Source: Rhizobium etli CFN 42
GTDB lineage: Bacteria > Pseudomonadota > Alphaproteobacteria > Rhizobiales > Rhizobiaceae
Length of the DNA stretch: 64,000 bases
Assembly (NCBI RefSeq): GCF_000092045.1
Contig: NC_007762.1
Span: 124,001-188,000 of the forward strand
Reading direction: 5' to 3'
A program made the position numbers and the translations under genes. The notes under the pieces were generated by a model that saw nothing but the letters and a program-made list of their open reading frames with translations, did not search any database and was not told where the DNA came from. Below, one piece after another: positions 8,034 to 17,185 of this stretch (position 1 is the stretch's first letter; each line of letters opens with the position of its first letter).

Positions 8034-10086
8034 GAAGATCGCGCCGCATCATCTGGAGCGGAAGGCCATCCTCTATGTTCGGCAGTCCTCGGCTCACCAG
8101 GTTCTGCACAATCGAGAGAGCAGCGCCCTCCAGTACGCCATGCGCGACCGTCTGGCAGCGCTTGGATGGTCACATATAGAGACGGTGGATGACGACCTTG
8201 GTCGTTCGGCCGCCGGCGGCGTGACCCGCGCTGGATTTGATCGGATGGTGGCGGAAGTCTGCCTTGGCAAGGTAGGCGCCGTGGCCGCGCGTGAGGTATC
8301 GCGCTTCGCCCGAAACAGCCGCGATTGGCAGCAACTCATCGAGATGTGCCGCGTTGTCGATACCGTCCTGGTCGACCAGGAAGCAGTTTATGCGCCCCGC
8401 CAGGGCAACGACCGCCTGCTCTTGGGTTTGAAGGGCAGCCTCAACGAGTATGAACTCGATCTCTTGCGTCAGCGTTCCCTTTCCGCCCGCTATGAGAAGG
8501 CTCGCCGCGGTGAACTCGTCGTCACTGTTCCGGCCGGCTTCGTAAAGGCCGGTGACAGGATCGAGAAGGATCCCAATCGGCGCATCCAGGAAGCCATCGC
8601 ACTCGTCTTCGACAAGGTCACCGAACTCGGGAGTGCCCGGCAGGCCTTGCTATGGTTCCTTGAGCAGGGATTGGACCTGCCCGTCAGGTGCGCCAACGGT
8701 GACGTCATCTGGCGCAGGCCAAATTATGCCACCATCCACCGGATGATTGCGAACCCGATCTACGGCGGCGCTTATGCTTATGGTAAGAGTCGTTCCGTAC
8801 CAGGATACGATGGCCGATCTGGAATTCGCCGCAAGGCGCGTGATGAATGGCTGGCGCTGATCCCGGATGCGCACGAAGGTTACATCAGTTGGGAACGGGC
8901 GGAGGAGATCCGCAAGATGGTCAGCGACAATGTACCGGCCAGTCGCCATCATGGAGCGCCGAAGCATGGCGACGCTCTGCTTGCCGGCCTGTTCCGCTGC
9001 AAAAGGTGCGGCCGGAAGCTGACGGTTCGTTACACAGGAGCCAACCATAACATCCCGCGCTATTCCTGTTGGCGAGGGTTGCTCGACAACGGCGAACCAC
9101 GTTGCATCGCCTTCGGCGGTCTGCGGGTCGATGACGCGATCGAAGAGGCACTTCTCGGCGTGGTCGAGCCAGGAGCCATTGCCGCCGCCGTCGAGGCGGA
9201 ACGCAATATGGCCAACCAACGCGATCAGGTTCAGGATGCCCTGATGCGCGACCTCGAGGCAGCACGCTATGTAGCCGACCGGGCATTCCGGCAATATGAC
9301 GCGGCCGATCCAGAGAATAGGCTGGTGACGTCGGAGCTGGAAGCACGCTGGAACAAGGCGCTGACTGGCGTCGGTGAGATCGAGGCCAAGATTGCCAAAC
9401 ATCGGACAGTTACGCCGCATCCGTTCCCCATGTCCGCATCACAGGTAACCGCACTTGCGGGAAACCTTCGCGCCGTCTGGACGGCGCCGACAACCGATGC
9501 AAGGCTGAAGAAGCGCATCGTGCGCACGCTCATCAATGAAGTGGTCGCCGATCTCGATGATGGAACCTCTGAGATCGTCCTCGTCATTCATTGGGTTGGA
9601 GGCGTCCACACCGAACTGCGCCTGCCGAAGCGACACCGTAGCCAAAGAAATGCGACCCCTGACGACATTGTCGACGCTGTGAAACAGCTCGTCTTGATCG
9701 CCAATGATGATGTGATTGCCGGTGTCCTCAATCGCAACGGACTGACGACCGGCAATGGCAATCGCTGGACACGGGAGCGGGTCACCGCGCTGAGGTCATA
9801 TCGCAAGATTCCGGTCTTCCGTCCGCAGATCGACGGGGTTGAGCCATGGCTTAATCTGGGCGGTGCGGCAAAGTTACTCGGGATATCGCCAAAGACGCTG
9901 CGTCTGGCGGCCGAGGCTGGCGATATTAAGGGGGCTCATCCGCTACCCGATGGCCCATGGATCTTCAGCCGTTCCAAACTCGCGACCCCGCAAGCACGTC
10001 AGATTCTCGATCGTGTACGGAAGAACCCTCGCCACCCCGCGGGATCGCCTCCAGATCAGGAAAATCTATTTCTTTCAATGACATAG
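8023..10086 (+). CDS. Large serine recombinase
   Basis: 687 aa from ATG 8023, chosen because AGAAGGAGG lies 6 bases upstream; an upstream ATG at 7996 lacks such a site. Residues 12-150 form the resolvase/invertase catalytic domain: YVRQSSAHQV holds the nucleophilic Ser, and SRFARNSRDW and GLKGSLNEYE follow. A recombinase domain comes next (about 165-280, with NPIYGGAYAYG), then a zinc-ribbon (CKRCGRK and, after a gap, CW..C) from about residue 325, a coiled-coil stretch, and a C-terminal helix-turn-helix (LGGAAKLLGISPKTLR). It should integrate and excise the element that carries it. It is intact. Confidence 0.92.
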   Translation: MMHEKIAPHHLERKAILYVRQSSAHQVLHNRESSALQYAMRDRLAALGWSHIETVDDDLGRSAAGGVTRAGFDRMVAEVCLGKVGAVAAREVSRFARNSRDWQQLIEMCRVVDTVLVDQEAVYAPRQGNDRLLLGLKGSLNEYELDLLRQRSLSARYEKARRGELVVTVPAGFVKAGDRIEKDPNRRIQEAIALVFDKVTELGSARQALLWFLEQGLDLPVRCANGDVIWRRPNYATIHRMIANPIYGGAYAYGKSRSVPGYDGRSGIRRKARDEWLALIPDAHEGYISWERAEEIRKMVSDNVPASRHHGAPKHGDALLAGLFRCKRCGRKLTVRYTGANHNIPRYSCWRGLLDNGEPRCIAFGGLRVDDAIEEALLGVVEPGAIAAAVEAERNMANQRDQVQDALMRDLEAARYVADRAFRQYDAADPENRLVTSELEARWNKALTGVGEIEAKIAKHRTVTPHPFPMSASQVTALAGNLRAVWTAPTTDARLKKRIVRTLINEVVADLDDGTSEIVLVIHWVGGVHTELRLPKRHRSQRNATPDDIVDAVKQLVLIANDDVIAGVLNRNGLTTGNGNRWTRERVTALRSYRKIPVFRPQIDGVEPWLNLGGAAKLLGISPKTLRLAAEAGDIKGAHPLPDGPWIFSRSKLATPQARQILDRVRKNPRHPAGSPPDQENLFLSMT

Positions 10087-10115
10087 AAAGATGGGTGTTA
10101 TGAAACAGGATTGTA

Positions 10116-10317
10116 GTCGTCCGCCCATTCGGCAATGGCGCTTCGGGCATGATCGAGACCGAAGAACAGGCTTTCGTTGAGCAGTTCGTCGCGCATCCGG
10201 CCGTTGAAGCTCTCGACATAGCCGTTCTGCATCGGCTTCCCCGGCGCGATGTAGTGCCAGTCAACCTTGTGATCCTTCGACCAAGCAAGGATAGCATTCG
10301 AGGTGAGTTCGGTGCCG
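10116..10317 (-). pseudogene. IS3 orfB, middle segment
   Basis: Encodes [27 protein letters not shown] and [15 protein letters not shown], the second half of the IS3 integrase (rve) core including the catalytic Glu. It joins the 5' piece (IVSDN at 11956) on one side and the NFRPHSSLGY piece on the other. Separated by insertions, it cannot be expressed as transposase. Confidence 0.85.
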
Positions 10318-11955
10318 TAACACCTTCGGAAGTCTGCGTTGAATGAGGCTTTGACCAGCTGCGTAGCCCCCATCAGGCGAAGCAGGTGGTCATAGCCAGG
10401 CCTCAGGTCTCACAGTGGTTTTGCGAAGCCACACTGTAAAGGAGACAGGCTATGACCGATTGTGACATTACCGCATTTACCCCCGTTCTGGCAGCTATCG
10501 ATGTTTCCAAAGAACGCCACGAGGTGCTGATCGAAGCACCGGACAAAAAGCGTCGACGTCGAGTGATCGTGCTCAACAATCTCGATGAGTTCGATCGCCT
10601 CATCGGCCTGCTGCGTAGCTATCAGCGTCCTGTCCGTGTCGCCTTTGAGGCAACGGGAAACTATCATCGCGCATTGGCATATCGGCTCGGCTTAGCGGGC
10701 TTCGAGATCAAATTGATCTCGTCCATCGCACTGGCTCGGACCAGGGAGGCACTGCATAATTCCTGGGATAAAAATGATCCAAAGGATGCCCAGGTTATCC
10801 TCCATATGATGACCATTGGTGCCGAGCAGTTCTACCATGACCCGTTGATGCGCGGCACCAACGACATTCAGGAGTTGTCGAAGACCCACGATATGATCTC
10901 AAGGTCGAAGACCGAACTGTGGCATCGGATTCTGACGCATTACCTGCCGTTGTATTTCCCTGAAGCGGATCGCTTCCACCGCAGTTCGCGCAGCGACTGG
11001 TTCTTTGCTTTCCTTGAACTGTTTCCGTCTCCGCACTTCATCGCAGCCATGAACAAGGACGCTTTCATCAAAGCTGCCTGGGAGGTGGTTGGTCGCAAAG
11101 TTGGCAAAGAGCGTTTGTTGGCAGATATTTACGCAACGTCCGCCCGTTCGATAGGCCTTCCAGTTGCACCGGACTCTGACGCTATCTGCATGTTTCGTAT
11201 GATCCTGGCCGAGGGCAGAAGCCTAATCGCCCAACGTAATGAGATCGAGGCGCGTGCGGTTGCGATGCTGAAGGACAACGCAGATTACCAGCTCTTATGC
11301 ACAATCCCCGGCATTGGCCCAATCAATGCTCTGACAATCATGGCAGAAGCTGGGGACCTGCGCCGGTTTCAACACCATCGCCAGTTCCTGAAGTTCTGCG
11401 GCATGGATCTTGCGACAATCCAGTCAGGAATGTTTCGAGGCCAGACCAAACTCTCCAAATATGGAAATGCACGGCTGAGGCGGACCTTATGGATGGCAGC
11501 TCAAGTCGCGATATTGCAGCGCGCCAACAGCTTCCGCGACAAGTTCGAGCGATACATCACCAAGGACCGTCACAACACCCATTTACGTCGCAAGGCGTCA
11601 ACAGCAATCGCCGCCAAGATGGCCCGCACCGTACATGCGGTTATCAAAAGCGGTGAACCTTATCGCCCCTTCTTTGAAGGGACGATCCACAGCGGAAGGA
11701 CCCTTCTCTGACAGTGCCGTGGAGGCGTTGAGCTGCTCAGCGACCTCGTAGATAATGTTCAGGCCTTCCGCTCGACGGCAAAAAGGATCTCGTCTTAAGG
11801 ACGGTGAGAGCCGCGATCATGCGTACTCTGTGTTTGTTATGGGAGAGACCGTTCGTTGACGATTGGCCGGGCCTACATCATAATTCAAACGCATCGGGAG
11901 ACCGACGCGATAACGACCTGCTGCCAAAACGGCGTTTCATTCCGATTATAGGACG
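10318..11955 (+). mobile_element. IS110-family element inserted in IS3 orfB
   Basis: The limits come from the interrupted IS3 frame: host DNA reads IVSDN up to 11956 and GTELTS from 10317, with a 3-base ambiguity (CGT) at the joints. It contains one transposase (10452-11711), 134 bases before it and 244 bases after it. Just before the gene is an inverted repeat (AGTGG..CCACACT near 10410-10435). IS110 elements encode a bridge RNA in a non-coding end. The 244-base 3' flank (11712-11955) is the longer candidate, as in the IS1111 subgroup. No terminal repeats or duplication are expected. Confidence 0.75.
10452..11711 (+). CDS. IS110-family transposase
   Basis: 419 aa, starting at ATG 10452 with AAAGGAGAC upstream. 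The N-terminal RuvC-like domain shows the DEDD acidic set: AAIDVSKE, FEATGNYH and NDPKDAQ. The C-terminal Tnp domain has PGIGPINALTI, FCGMDLATIQSG with the expected catalytic Ser, and GNARLRRTLWMAA. The length fits the family. It is intact and is therefore one of the few IS genes here that could still be active. Confidence 0.92.
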   Translation: MTDCDITAFTPVLAAIDVSKERHEVLIEAPDKKRRRRVIVLNNLDEFDRLIGLLRSYQRPVRVAFEATGNYHRALAYRLGLAGFEIKLISSIALARTREALHNSWDKNDPKDAQVILHMMTIGAEQFYHDPLMRGTNDIQELSKTHDMISRSKTELWHRILTHYLPLYFPEADRFHRSSRSDWFFAFLELFPSPHFIAAMNKDAFIKAAWEVVGRKVGKERLLADIYATSARSIGLPVAPDSDAICMFRMILAEGRSLIAQRNEIEARAVAMLKDNADYQLLCTIPGIGPINALTIMAEAGDLRRFQHHRQFLKFCGMDLATIQSGMFRGQTKLSKYGNARLRRTLWMAAQVAILQRANSFRDKFERYITKDRHNTHLRRKASTAIAAKMARTVHAVIKSGEPYRPFFEGTIHSGRTLL

Positions 11956-12503
11956 TTGTCGGAGACGATCATTCCGGGCTTGCCACGTCGTTCGATCAGC
12001 GTCGTCAGCTCCCGTGCGACGCGGCGGCCGGAGATCGAGGTGTCCGGGATTGCTGCCAGGCATTCGCGCGTCACGTCATCGACAATGTTGAGCACGCGGA
12101 ATCGTCTGCCGCAGGCAAACTGGTCGTGCACGAAGTCCAGCGACCAGCGGGCATTGGCCTTCGCTTCGACCAGGATCGGTGCACGCGTGCCGACAGCACG
12201 GCGTCTGGCTTTACGCTTGCGAACGGAAAGACCCTCCTCGCGATAGAGCCGGTAGATGCGGTTTACCCCGGACAGCTCTCCCTCCCGCCGAAGCAGCACG
12301 AACAGCCGCCGGTAGCCGAAACGCCGACGCTCGTTGGCAAGGTCACGCAGCTTTGCTCGCAACTCCGTCTCCGGCGGTCGGTTCGCCTGGTAGCGGATCG
12401 TCTTGCGGTCGGCGGATATGATCTGGCAGGCCCGCCGCTCCGAAAGACCCATCACGGCCTTCAGATGCGTGACGGCTTCGCGCTTGGCGGCAGGCCCTAC
12501 CAT
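11956..12503 (-). pseudogene. IS3 orfB, 5' segment
   Basis: Encodes the first 182 residues of IS3 OrfB: the HTH_21 region (SERRACQIISADRKTIRY, FGYRRLFVLLRREG, NRIYRLYREEGL) and the start of the rve core (RWSLDFVHDQF, VDDVTRECLA, GMIVSDN) with the first two acidic residues. It overlaps the end of orfA by 7 bases in another frame, consistent with the programmed frameshift used by this family. It is cut at IVSDN by the IS110-family element. Confidence 0.88.
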
Positions 12504-12763
12504 TTTTTTGCAAGAAGCTCGCGGAGCGCGGCCGCATCCAGCAACTGCTCGGCCAGCAGCTTCTTCAGTCTCGCGTTCTCGTCTTCAAGCGCCTTTAGCC
12601 GTTTCGCCTCGGAGACTTCCATACCGCCGTATTTGGCCTTCCAGTTGTAAAACGTCGCTTCTGAAATCCCGTGCTTGCGGCAGAGGTCGGCTGCCTTCGC
12701 ACCAGCCTCCTGCTCCTTCAGCACCGCAATAATCTGCTCTTCGGTAAATCTCTGCTTCTTCAT
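12497..12763 (-). CDS. IS3-family OrfA
   Basis: 88 aa. Helix-turn-helix protein with RFTEEQIIAVLKEQEAG, LCRKHGISEATFYNWK, YGGMEVSEAKRLK and a leucine-zipper-like DENARLKKLLAEQLLD. It binds IS ends and, fused by ribosomal frameshift to OrfB, forms the transposase. It is intact, but its partner is disrupted, so it can at most act as a regulator or in trans. Confidence 0.9.
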   Translation of the reverse strand: MKKQRFTEEQIIAVLKEQEAGAKAADLCRKHGISEATFYNWKAKYGGMEVSEAKRLKALEDENARLKKLLAEQLLDAAALRELLAKKW

Positions 12764-12894
12764 TCGTCCGTCCTTTGATGGGCCGGACTCTAATCAATTC
12801 TGGAGGAAATTCGCAGTGGCAGGTCAGAGATGATCAAATTCTTCACGACTGCAAGACCATGCCTTGTTGGTGTGGAAGCTTGCGCCACGGCGCA

Positions 12895-13225
12895 TTATTG
12901 GGCCCGTGAACTGATTGTCAATGCCGCGTGGGCGGCGTGTTCCTGGCGCATCGTCGGCGAAAGCCGTTGCTCGAAGCTTCTAAAGAGCTCACAAAAGCGG
13001 CTGTAGCCGTAACCGTCGGGATGCGACCCACGATACTCCTCCCACAGGATGAGCAGAGTCACGCCGGGCTTCTTGAGTTCGACGGCAAGATCGGCCCAAT
13101 TGGGTTCGACACGGCGTCTCGTGCCCTGTTTGATGCCGTTGCGAGCGAAGAGCTTGTTCTCGAGCGCATCGTCAGTGAGTTCGCCCGGCAACGGCCAGCT
13201 CAATCCAATTGCTGCCGCGCGCTGC
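12895..13225 (-). pseudogene. IS21-family IstA remnant
   Basis: The - strand reads GLSWPLPGELTDDALE, then QGTRRRVEPNWADL and GYGYSRFCELFRSFEQRL, the conserved N-terminal part of IstA transposases after the helix-turn-helix. The DNA-binding N-terminus and the integrase core are missing. A dead fragment next to the nested IS3. Confidence 0.8.
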
Positions 13226-13454
13226 TGTTATGCGGGTTCGTGACGAAAGTTCACGATCCGTTCGAGCTTAGCGTGTCGCCAGGAACAAATCTTGTTCCGA
13301 CCCCAAATACCCCGCTCATTCGAACCGTGCAGCGCCGAATGAAAATCTGGCGCAGTACACAGGCCAATGCGCTGGTGTTCGGGCCATTCGCCGATGCGGC
13401 GCGGCAGACGGAAAGTATAGAGGTCGGGCAGTGAGATCATTACCGAACAATACA

Positions 13455-13622
13455 GGATCGTCATCCGCGCTCTTACCGCCAGGTTGGCCTTCGACAACCG
13501 ACCCCACCGGAAAACATGATGACCGCCCGCGAAGCCGCCCGCTCGCTACAGCGCTATTGAGAGGCGCGCTCGCGAGCGGCTTCGCTACCTCCGTCACCTG
13601 CACCAGGTGCGGGGATACGATC
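13455..13622 (-). repeat. IS256-family left-end remnant, copy 1
   Basis: About 165 bases homologous to 20903-21057, both ending in a sequence of the type CACC..GGGA(T/C)ACGATC that resembles the ends of the IS256 remnants at 1798 and 19928. No coding sequence is left in this copy. Confidence 0.6.
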
Positions 13623-13879
13623 GGAACAACCCGTGAGGCATTCGAGAACATCCGAGTGAGGCAACGGCATTATTTTCTGGGAACACTCTTGGGTGAGGCA
13701 ATACGAGTCTCAACTAGATTGCGCTACGCACCGGTGCTGTTCAATTTTCGCTTCAAATGAGATTGAAATGTAGAAATCGAAAACTCTAGTGTAACCGAGC
13801 CTCCCGATAATCGTGAACATCAGATGACGGCATCTCTTCCGACCGAAGGGGCTGTGTTAGCTATGAGCACGCGGAGATA

Positions 13880-14265
13880 GGAATGTTGAAGGCAACGGGG
13901 CCGCTGTCGATCGTCTTGTTGGCCTCCACGCGCCCGTTCAACGACGCGCCGCCGTGTGCTGGCGGCGAGACGGCTGACGAGGAGCAATTGGCGCTTCGTC
14001 GGCCAATCTCCGCCTACAACACAGATTCTTCCACGCACGGCTTTGCGAACGCTACGTGCGAAAAGTTGAAATGGCCGCTCAACAGCTAGTTCCCCCGTCA
14101 ACCGAGCAGCCGAAGCATGACCGGGAAAAGTCGGCATCCGAAGAATGGGATGTTTGGAGTTCATATACGCGTCGTTCTCCGAAGGGCGGCGCGATCCATC
14201 CGGTCCGCCACCGTCGCCGGACCAGGACGAGCGTAAATCCGGAGACCAACTCTTGTTCGATCTAA
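13880..14265 (+). pseudogene. virB1: virB1 remnant (lytic transglycosylase), 3' part
   Basis: Two overlapping frames together give the C-terminal half of a VirB1-type transglycosylase. ISAYNTDSSTHGFAN in one frame continues as YVRKVEMAAQQLVPP in the next, a pattern seen after the catalytic domain of VirB1. A frameshift near 14050 breaks it, and the catalytic part is missing. It ends just upstream of virB2, in the canonical gene order. The assignment rests on these short motifs and on synteny. Confidence 0.5.
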
Positions 14266-14281
14266 ACAAAGGAGATTCGCA

Positions 14282-14650
14282 ATGATGCGATGCTTTGAGA
14301 GATACCGCGTACATCTGAATCGCCTCTCCCTGTCGAACGCGGTGATGCGCCTGGTATCTGGCTATGCTCCTAGCGTGGGCGGCGCGATGGGTTGGAGCAT
14401 GTTCTCCTTTGGGCCAGCTGCGGCCCAATCCGCAGGTGGCGGCACCGACCCGGCCACAATGGTTAGCAACATTTGCACGTTTATCCTTGGTCCGTTCGGC
14501 CAGTCACTCGCCGTTCTTGGAATCGTGGCGATCGGACTCTCCTGGATGTTCGGTCGCGCTTCACTGGGTCTTATCGCCGGCGTTGTCGGCGGCGTTGTCA
14601 TCATGTTTGGAGCGAGTTTCCTCGGCAAGACGCTGACTGGAGGTGGTTGA
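14282..14650 (+). CDS. virB2: VirB2-type pilin
   Basis: 122 aa; ATG 14282 with AAGGAG upstream. A long leader and a membrane-targeting segment end near FGPAAAQS, a likely signal peptidase site. The mature part has the two hydrophobic helices of VirB2/TrbC pilins (NICTFILGPFGQSLAVLGIV; SLGLIAGVVGGVVIMFG) and a short Gly-rich tail. In a complete system it forms the T-pilus. Here only virB1 and virB3 fragments flank it, so it is probably a surviving relic without a secretion machine in this window. Confidence 0.8.
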   Translation: MMRCFERYRVHLNRLSLSNAVMRLVSGYAPSVGGAMGWSMFSFGPAAAQSAGGGTDPATMVSNICTFILGPFGQSLAVLGIVAIGLSWMFGRASLGLIAGVVGGVVIMFGASFLGKTLTGGG

Positions 14651-14844
14651 TTAGTAACCGTCTGGGAGAAGCCCTTTACCTGGCGGCGACACGGCCCGCA
14701 TTGTTTCTTGGGGTGCCGCTAACGTTGGCCGGGCTATTTATGATGTCTGCCGGCTTTATCATCGTTATCGTTCAGAACCCGCTGTACGAAGTCGTACTCG
14801 TTCTCTTATGGTTCGGAGCGCGTCTTGTTGTGTACGAGACTTAA
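14647..14844 (+). pseudogene. virB3: virB3, truncated after 60 codons
   Basis: Starts at a TTG overlapping the virB2 stop. The first 62 or so residues match VirB3 (NRLGEALYLAATRPALFLGV, then a hydrophobic stretch and NPLYEVVLVLLWFGARLVV). Homology stops at about 14838, where the sequence switches to a sulfatase-modifying-enzyme fragment. VirB3 is normally about 105 residues. The break marks the deletion that removed virB4-virB11 from this place. Confidence 0.75.
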
Positions 14845-14864
14845 TGCTGCCAGTGTGGTCCTGC

Positions 14865-15334
14865 TGGCGGCTCGTGGTGGATTGGACGACGCAGAATATG
14901 CCTGGGGTAACGAGTTGGAGCCCGAGGCCATGCCGATGGCAAGCATCTGGCAGGGGATTTCCGTGAGATCGTCGAAGCTTAAGGGTGCCGAACGCACCAG
15001 CGCCGTCGGGTCGTTCCCGGCAAACGGCCACGGCCTCTATGACATGATCGGCGACGTATGGGAGTGGACGACAGACTACTGGTCGACGAGTCACCCCGAG
15101 CTCGCACGACATTCCTGCTGCATCCCGAGCAACCCGCGCGGCGGCGATCCGGAGGCGAGCTACGATCCTCGGCAACCGGAAATTCGCATCCGCCGCCGGG
15201 TCCTGAAGGGCGGTTCGCATCTTTGCGCGCCGAACTATTGCCGGCGTTACCGCCCGGCCGCCCGACATGCCGAGCCGGAAGGCACCTCGACCAGCCATGT
15301 CGGCTTTCGCTGCATCAAAACATTGACGGGCTGA
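14865..15334 (+). pseudogene. Formylglycine-generating enzyme family protein, 5'-truncated
   Basis: Encodes the C-terminal half of an FGE/SUMF1-like protein: AARGGLDDAEYAWG, GSFPANGHGLYDMIGDVWEW, the GGSHLCAPNYCRRYR motif with the two active-site Cys, and HVGFRC. FGE converts a sulfatase Cys to formylglycine. The N-terminal half is missing and the 5' end is joined to virB3, so the product is unlikely to fold. No sulfatase gene is visible nearby. An ATG at 14825 would give a read-through ORF but lies in the junction. Confidence 0.75.
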
Positions 15335-15439
15335 GGAGTGACGCGGGCGGGGGCATGAGTTCGCTTGGACTGTCGACAGTATGGATAGGGAGGAGCAGAC
15401 TGCGGCTGAGCGCGACGCGATCCAGCTACGGACTGGCGT

Positions 15440-17046
15440 TCGCCAACTCGGGAGTGATCCGGCGCCCGCTTTCCGCAAGCCCGCTTCAAGGGCGTCGGCG
15501 ACGTCGGTCTTGAAGCGTCTCTCCCGGATCTTCCGGCTGAACGTCTGCTCGAATCCGGGGTGGAAGCGCCTGAGATCGGCGAGGCCCGCGGGGGCCTGCG
15601 GAGATCCAAGCTGAGCGAGGGACGCGGCCCGCAACGCCCTGACGAGAAGGTCTCCGAATTCACCTGTTCTGCAAGGAGGGAGGCCGTCGACCATTCTTGC
15701 GATATGCGTTGAGCGCAAGAACCATCGTTGCTTCCCGCGGCGGCGGTTCGACGGCGCCCGAGCTTCTCCCGCCAGAGCGACACCTTCCTCGACCAGGCCG
15801 GCGGCGAACATGACGGTGGCAAGCTTGGCCGCTACCTTCGGACTGCCGGGATTGAGCGCCTGAGCGCGCCTGCCAGCTTCGATCGCAGCCTCGGGGCGCC
15901 CGCTCAGAAACTGCGCCACCATGAGGGCGGTGTTCGCCCGTGCAGAGAGGGGGGCCATCGCGACCGCCTGGTTAGCGAGGCCGAGCGGCCCATCCGTATC
16001 CGATGGATCGAGGGCGAGCTGCGTCCGTGCGAGCGTCGCCAGCACTTCCGCACCAGGTCGATCCCAGTCGACGGTGCGCCGCAGGCAGCGCTGCGCGGCA
16101 CGGATGCTCGTCTCGCCCTGGGAGATCGAGGGGATGCCGGCCTTCAGGACGCAGACGTTGCCTGCGGCTCGGCCCGGCGCTCGTTCGATCTCGAATTGCC
16201 CGATCCCACCGAGCTCTCCGGCAAGCTTCAGTGAAAGCGACTGGACAAGCACCTCCCTCGCGGATACCGCCGATCGATCGTCGGCGTCGATTCCACGCCG
16301 TTCTTGACGACATGTCCGTCGGCGTCGTCGGTGACTTGCCACCAGATCGTCCGCACCGCTGATCGGCATAATATTTGAGTTCCGCCGAATAGAGATTTCT
16401 CCGGCCGTCGGTGGTCATGGGCTGCCCGGTCGACGTGGCAACCGTCAGCGTATCGAACCCCGTCAGCGCCGAAAGCAGAAAGTCCCTGGTAACGCTCGCC
16501 TCGCCCTCGAGCCGCTTCTCGGACGCCGACATGGTCACCGCAAGCAGAGGCTTTTCGATCACGACCGGCCGCGTACTCAACCGCGCCGCCCGCCCCGTAA
16601 CGGATGTCAAACAGAGGATTGCGACAGCCGCGAAGCGCGGATACGGGAGAATGATTTTCCTTGCCCCTTGCTCTGAAGACTGCAACTCCTGCTCTCAGCC
16701 CGTCGCCTCGTCTTCCAGCTCTTCGGTCGGACCAATGTCCTCCTCCCCGAACGCCAGCCGATAGCGCCCTTTCGGCACGCTCAGCATGATCCGATGATCG
16801 CCGGACATAGTATTGCTTCAGGAAAGTCCGCACCCGACCGACTTCGATGCGAACAATGGGGTCGGCGGGATCGAAGCTATGGGGTCTCGCCAGCACGTCA
16901 ATCGCAATGTCGTAGGCCTTGACGGGATCGTGGTGCCCTTCAAACCGTCTTTGCACCAGATACGACGGGATCGTGCGGCTGCGCTCCGTCGCCTGGAACT
17001 TCGGATCTTCCAGAAGGCGGCGAAACTCCACGCGCGCCGCATCCAT
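15440..17046 (-). pseudogene. TPR-containing adenylate-cyclase-like protein, multiply frameshifted
   Basis: Reading from 17046 leftward and switching frames recovers one protein. The N-terminal region is FRRLLEDPKFQATERSR, YDIAIDVLARPHSFDP and VGRVRTFLKQYY. A transmembrane segment follows (FAAVAILCLTSVTG), then a periplasmic part with LLSALTGFDTLTV, and finally TPR-like helices (LGLANQAVAMAPLSARAN, GRRAQALNPGSPKVAAKLA). This architecture occurs in rhizobial TPR proteins annotated as adenylate-cyclase-like. At least three frame breaks (about 16770, 16350 and 16280) show it is dead. Confidence 0.6.
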
Positions 17047-17185
17047 GCTGGCTTCGCAAGCCCTGCCGTGCGTTCCCCAGCGTTCATAGCCGCCCCCCGC
17101 TAAGCCGTGGTTCAAGTCGAAACAGACCAGACGGTCTTATCGCTCAAATGACGAGAGGTTTGCAATCGGAGTTGCTGATATACCG

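Larger units (their letters stand above)
7488..10115 (+). mobile_element. Serine-recombinase integrative element, 2.6 kb
   Basis: Bounded by the direct repeat ATTGTA at 7488-7493 and 10110-10115. One copy belongs to the target. Joining 7487 to the repeat and then to 10116 restores the IS3 orfB reading EWADDYNNFRP without a gap, so the boundaries are supported independently of any database. The cargo is one large serine recombinase and two small upstream ORFs. The short core repeat fits site-specific insertion by large serine recombinases, which exchange strands over a 2-bp core within a short identity. Confidence 0.8.
7296..12826 (-). mobile_element. IS3-family element split by two later insertions
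   Basis: The ends are imperfect inverted repeats beginning TGACCTGCCACTG (7296 inward; 12826 inward on the other strand). They are flanked on both sides by GAGA (7292-7295 and 12827-12830), a 4-bp target duplication. Inside, on the - strand, are orfA (12497-12763) and orfB in three pieces. The pieces are separated by an IS110-family element (10318-11955) and a serine-recombinase element (between ATTGTA at 7488-7493 and 10110-10115). Removing both insertions leaves 1271 bp, a normal IS3 size. The order of events is therefore IS3 first, then the two insertions. Confidence 0.85.

Noticed and set aside
13228..13760. Small open frames between the IS21 and virB1 remnants
   Set aside because: No ribosome sites, no motif; part of the stretch is the IS256 left-end repeat.
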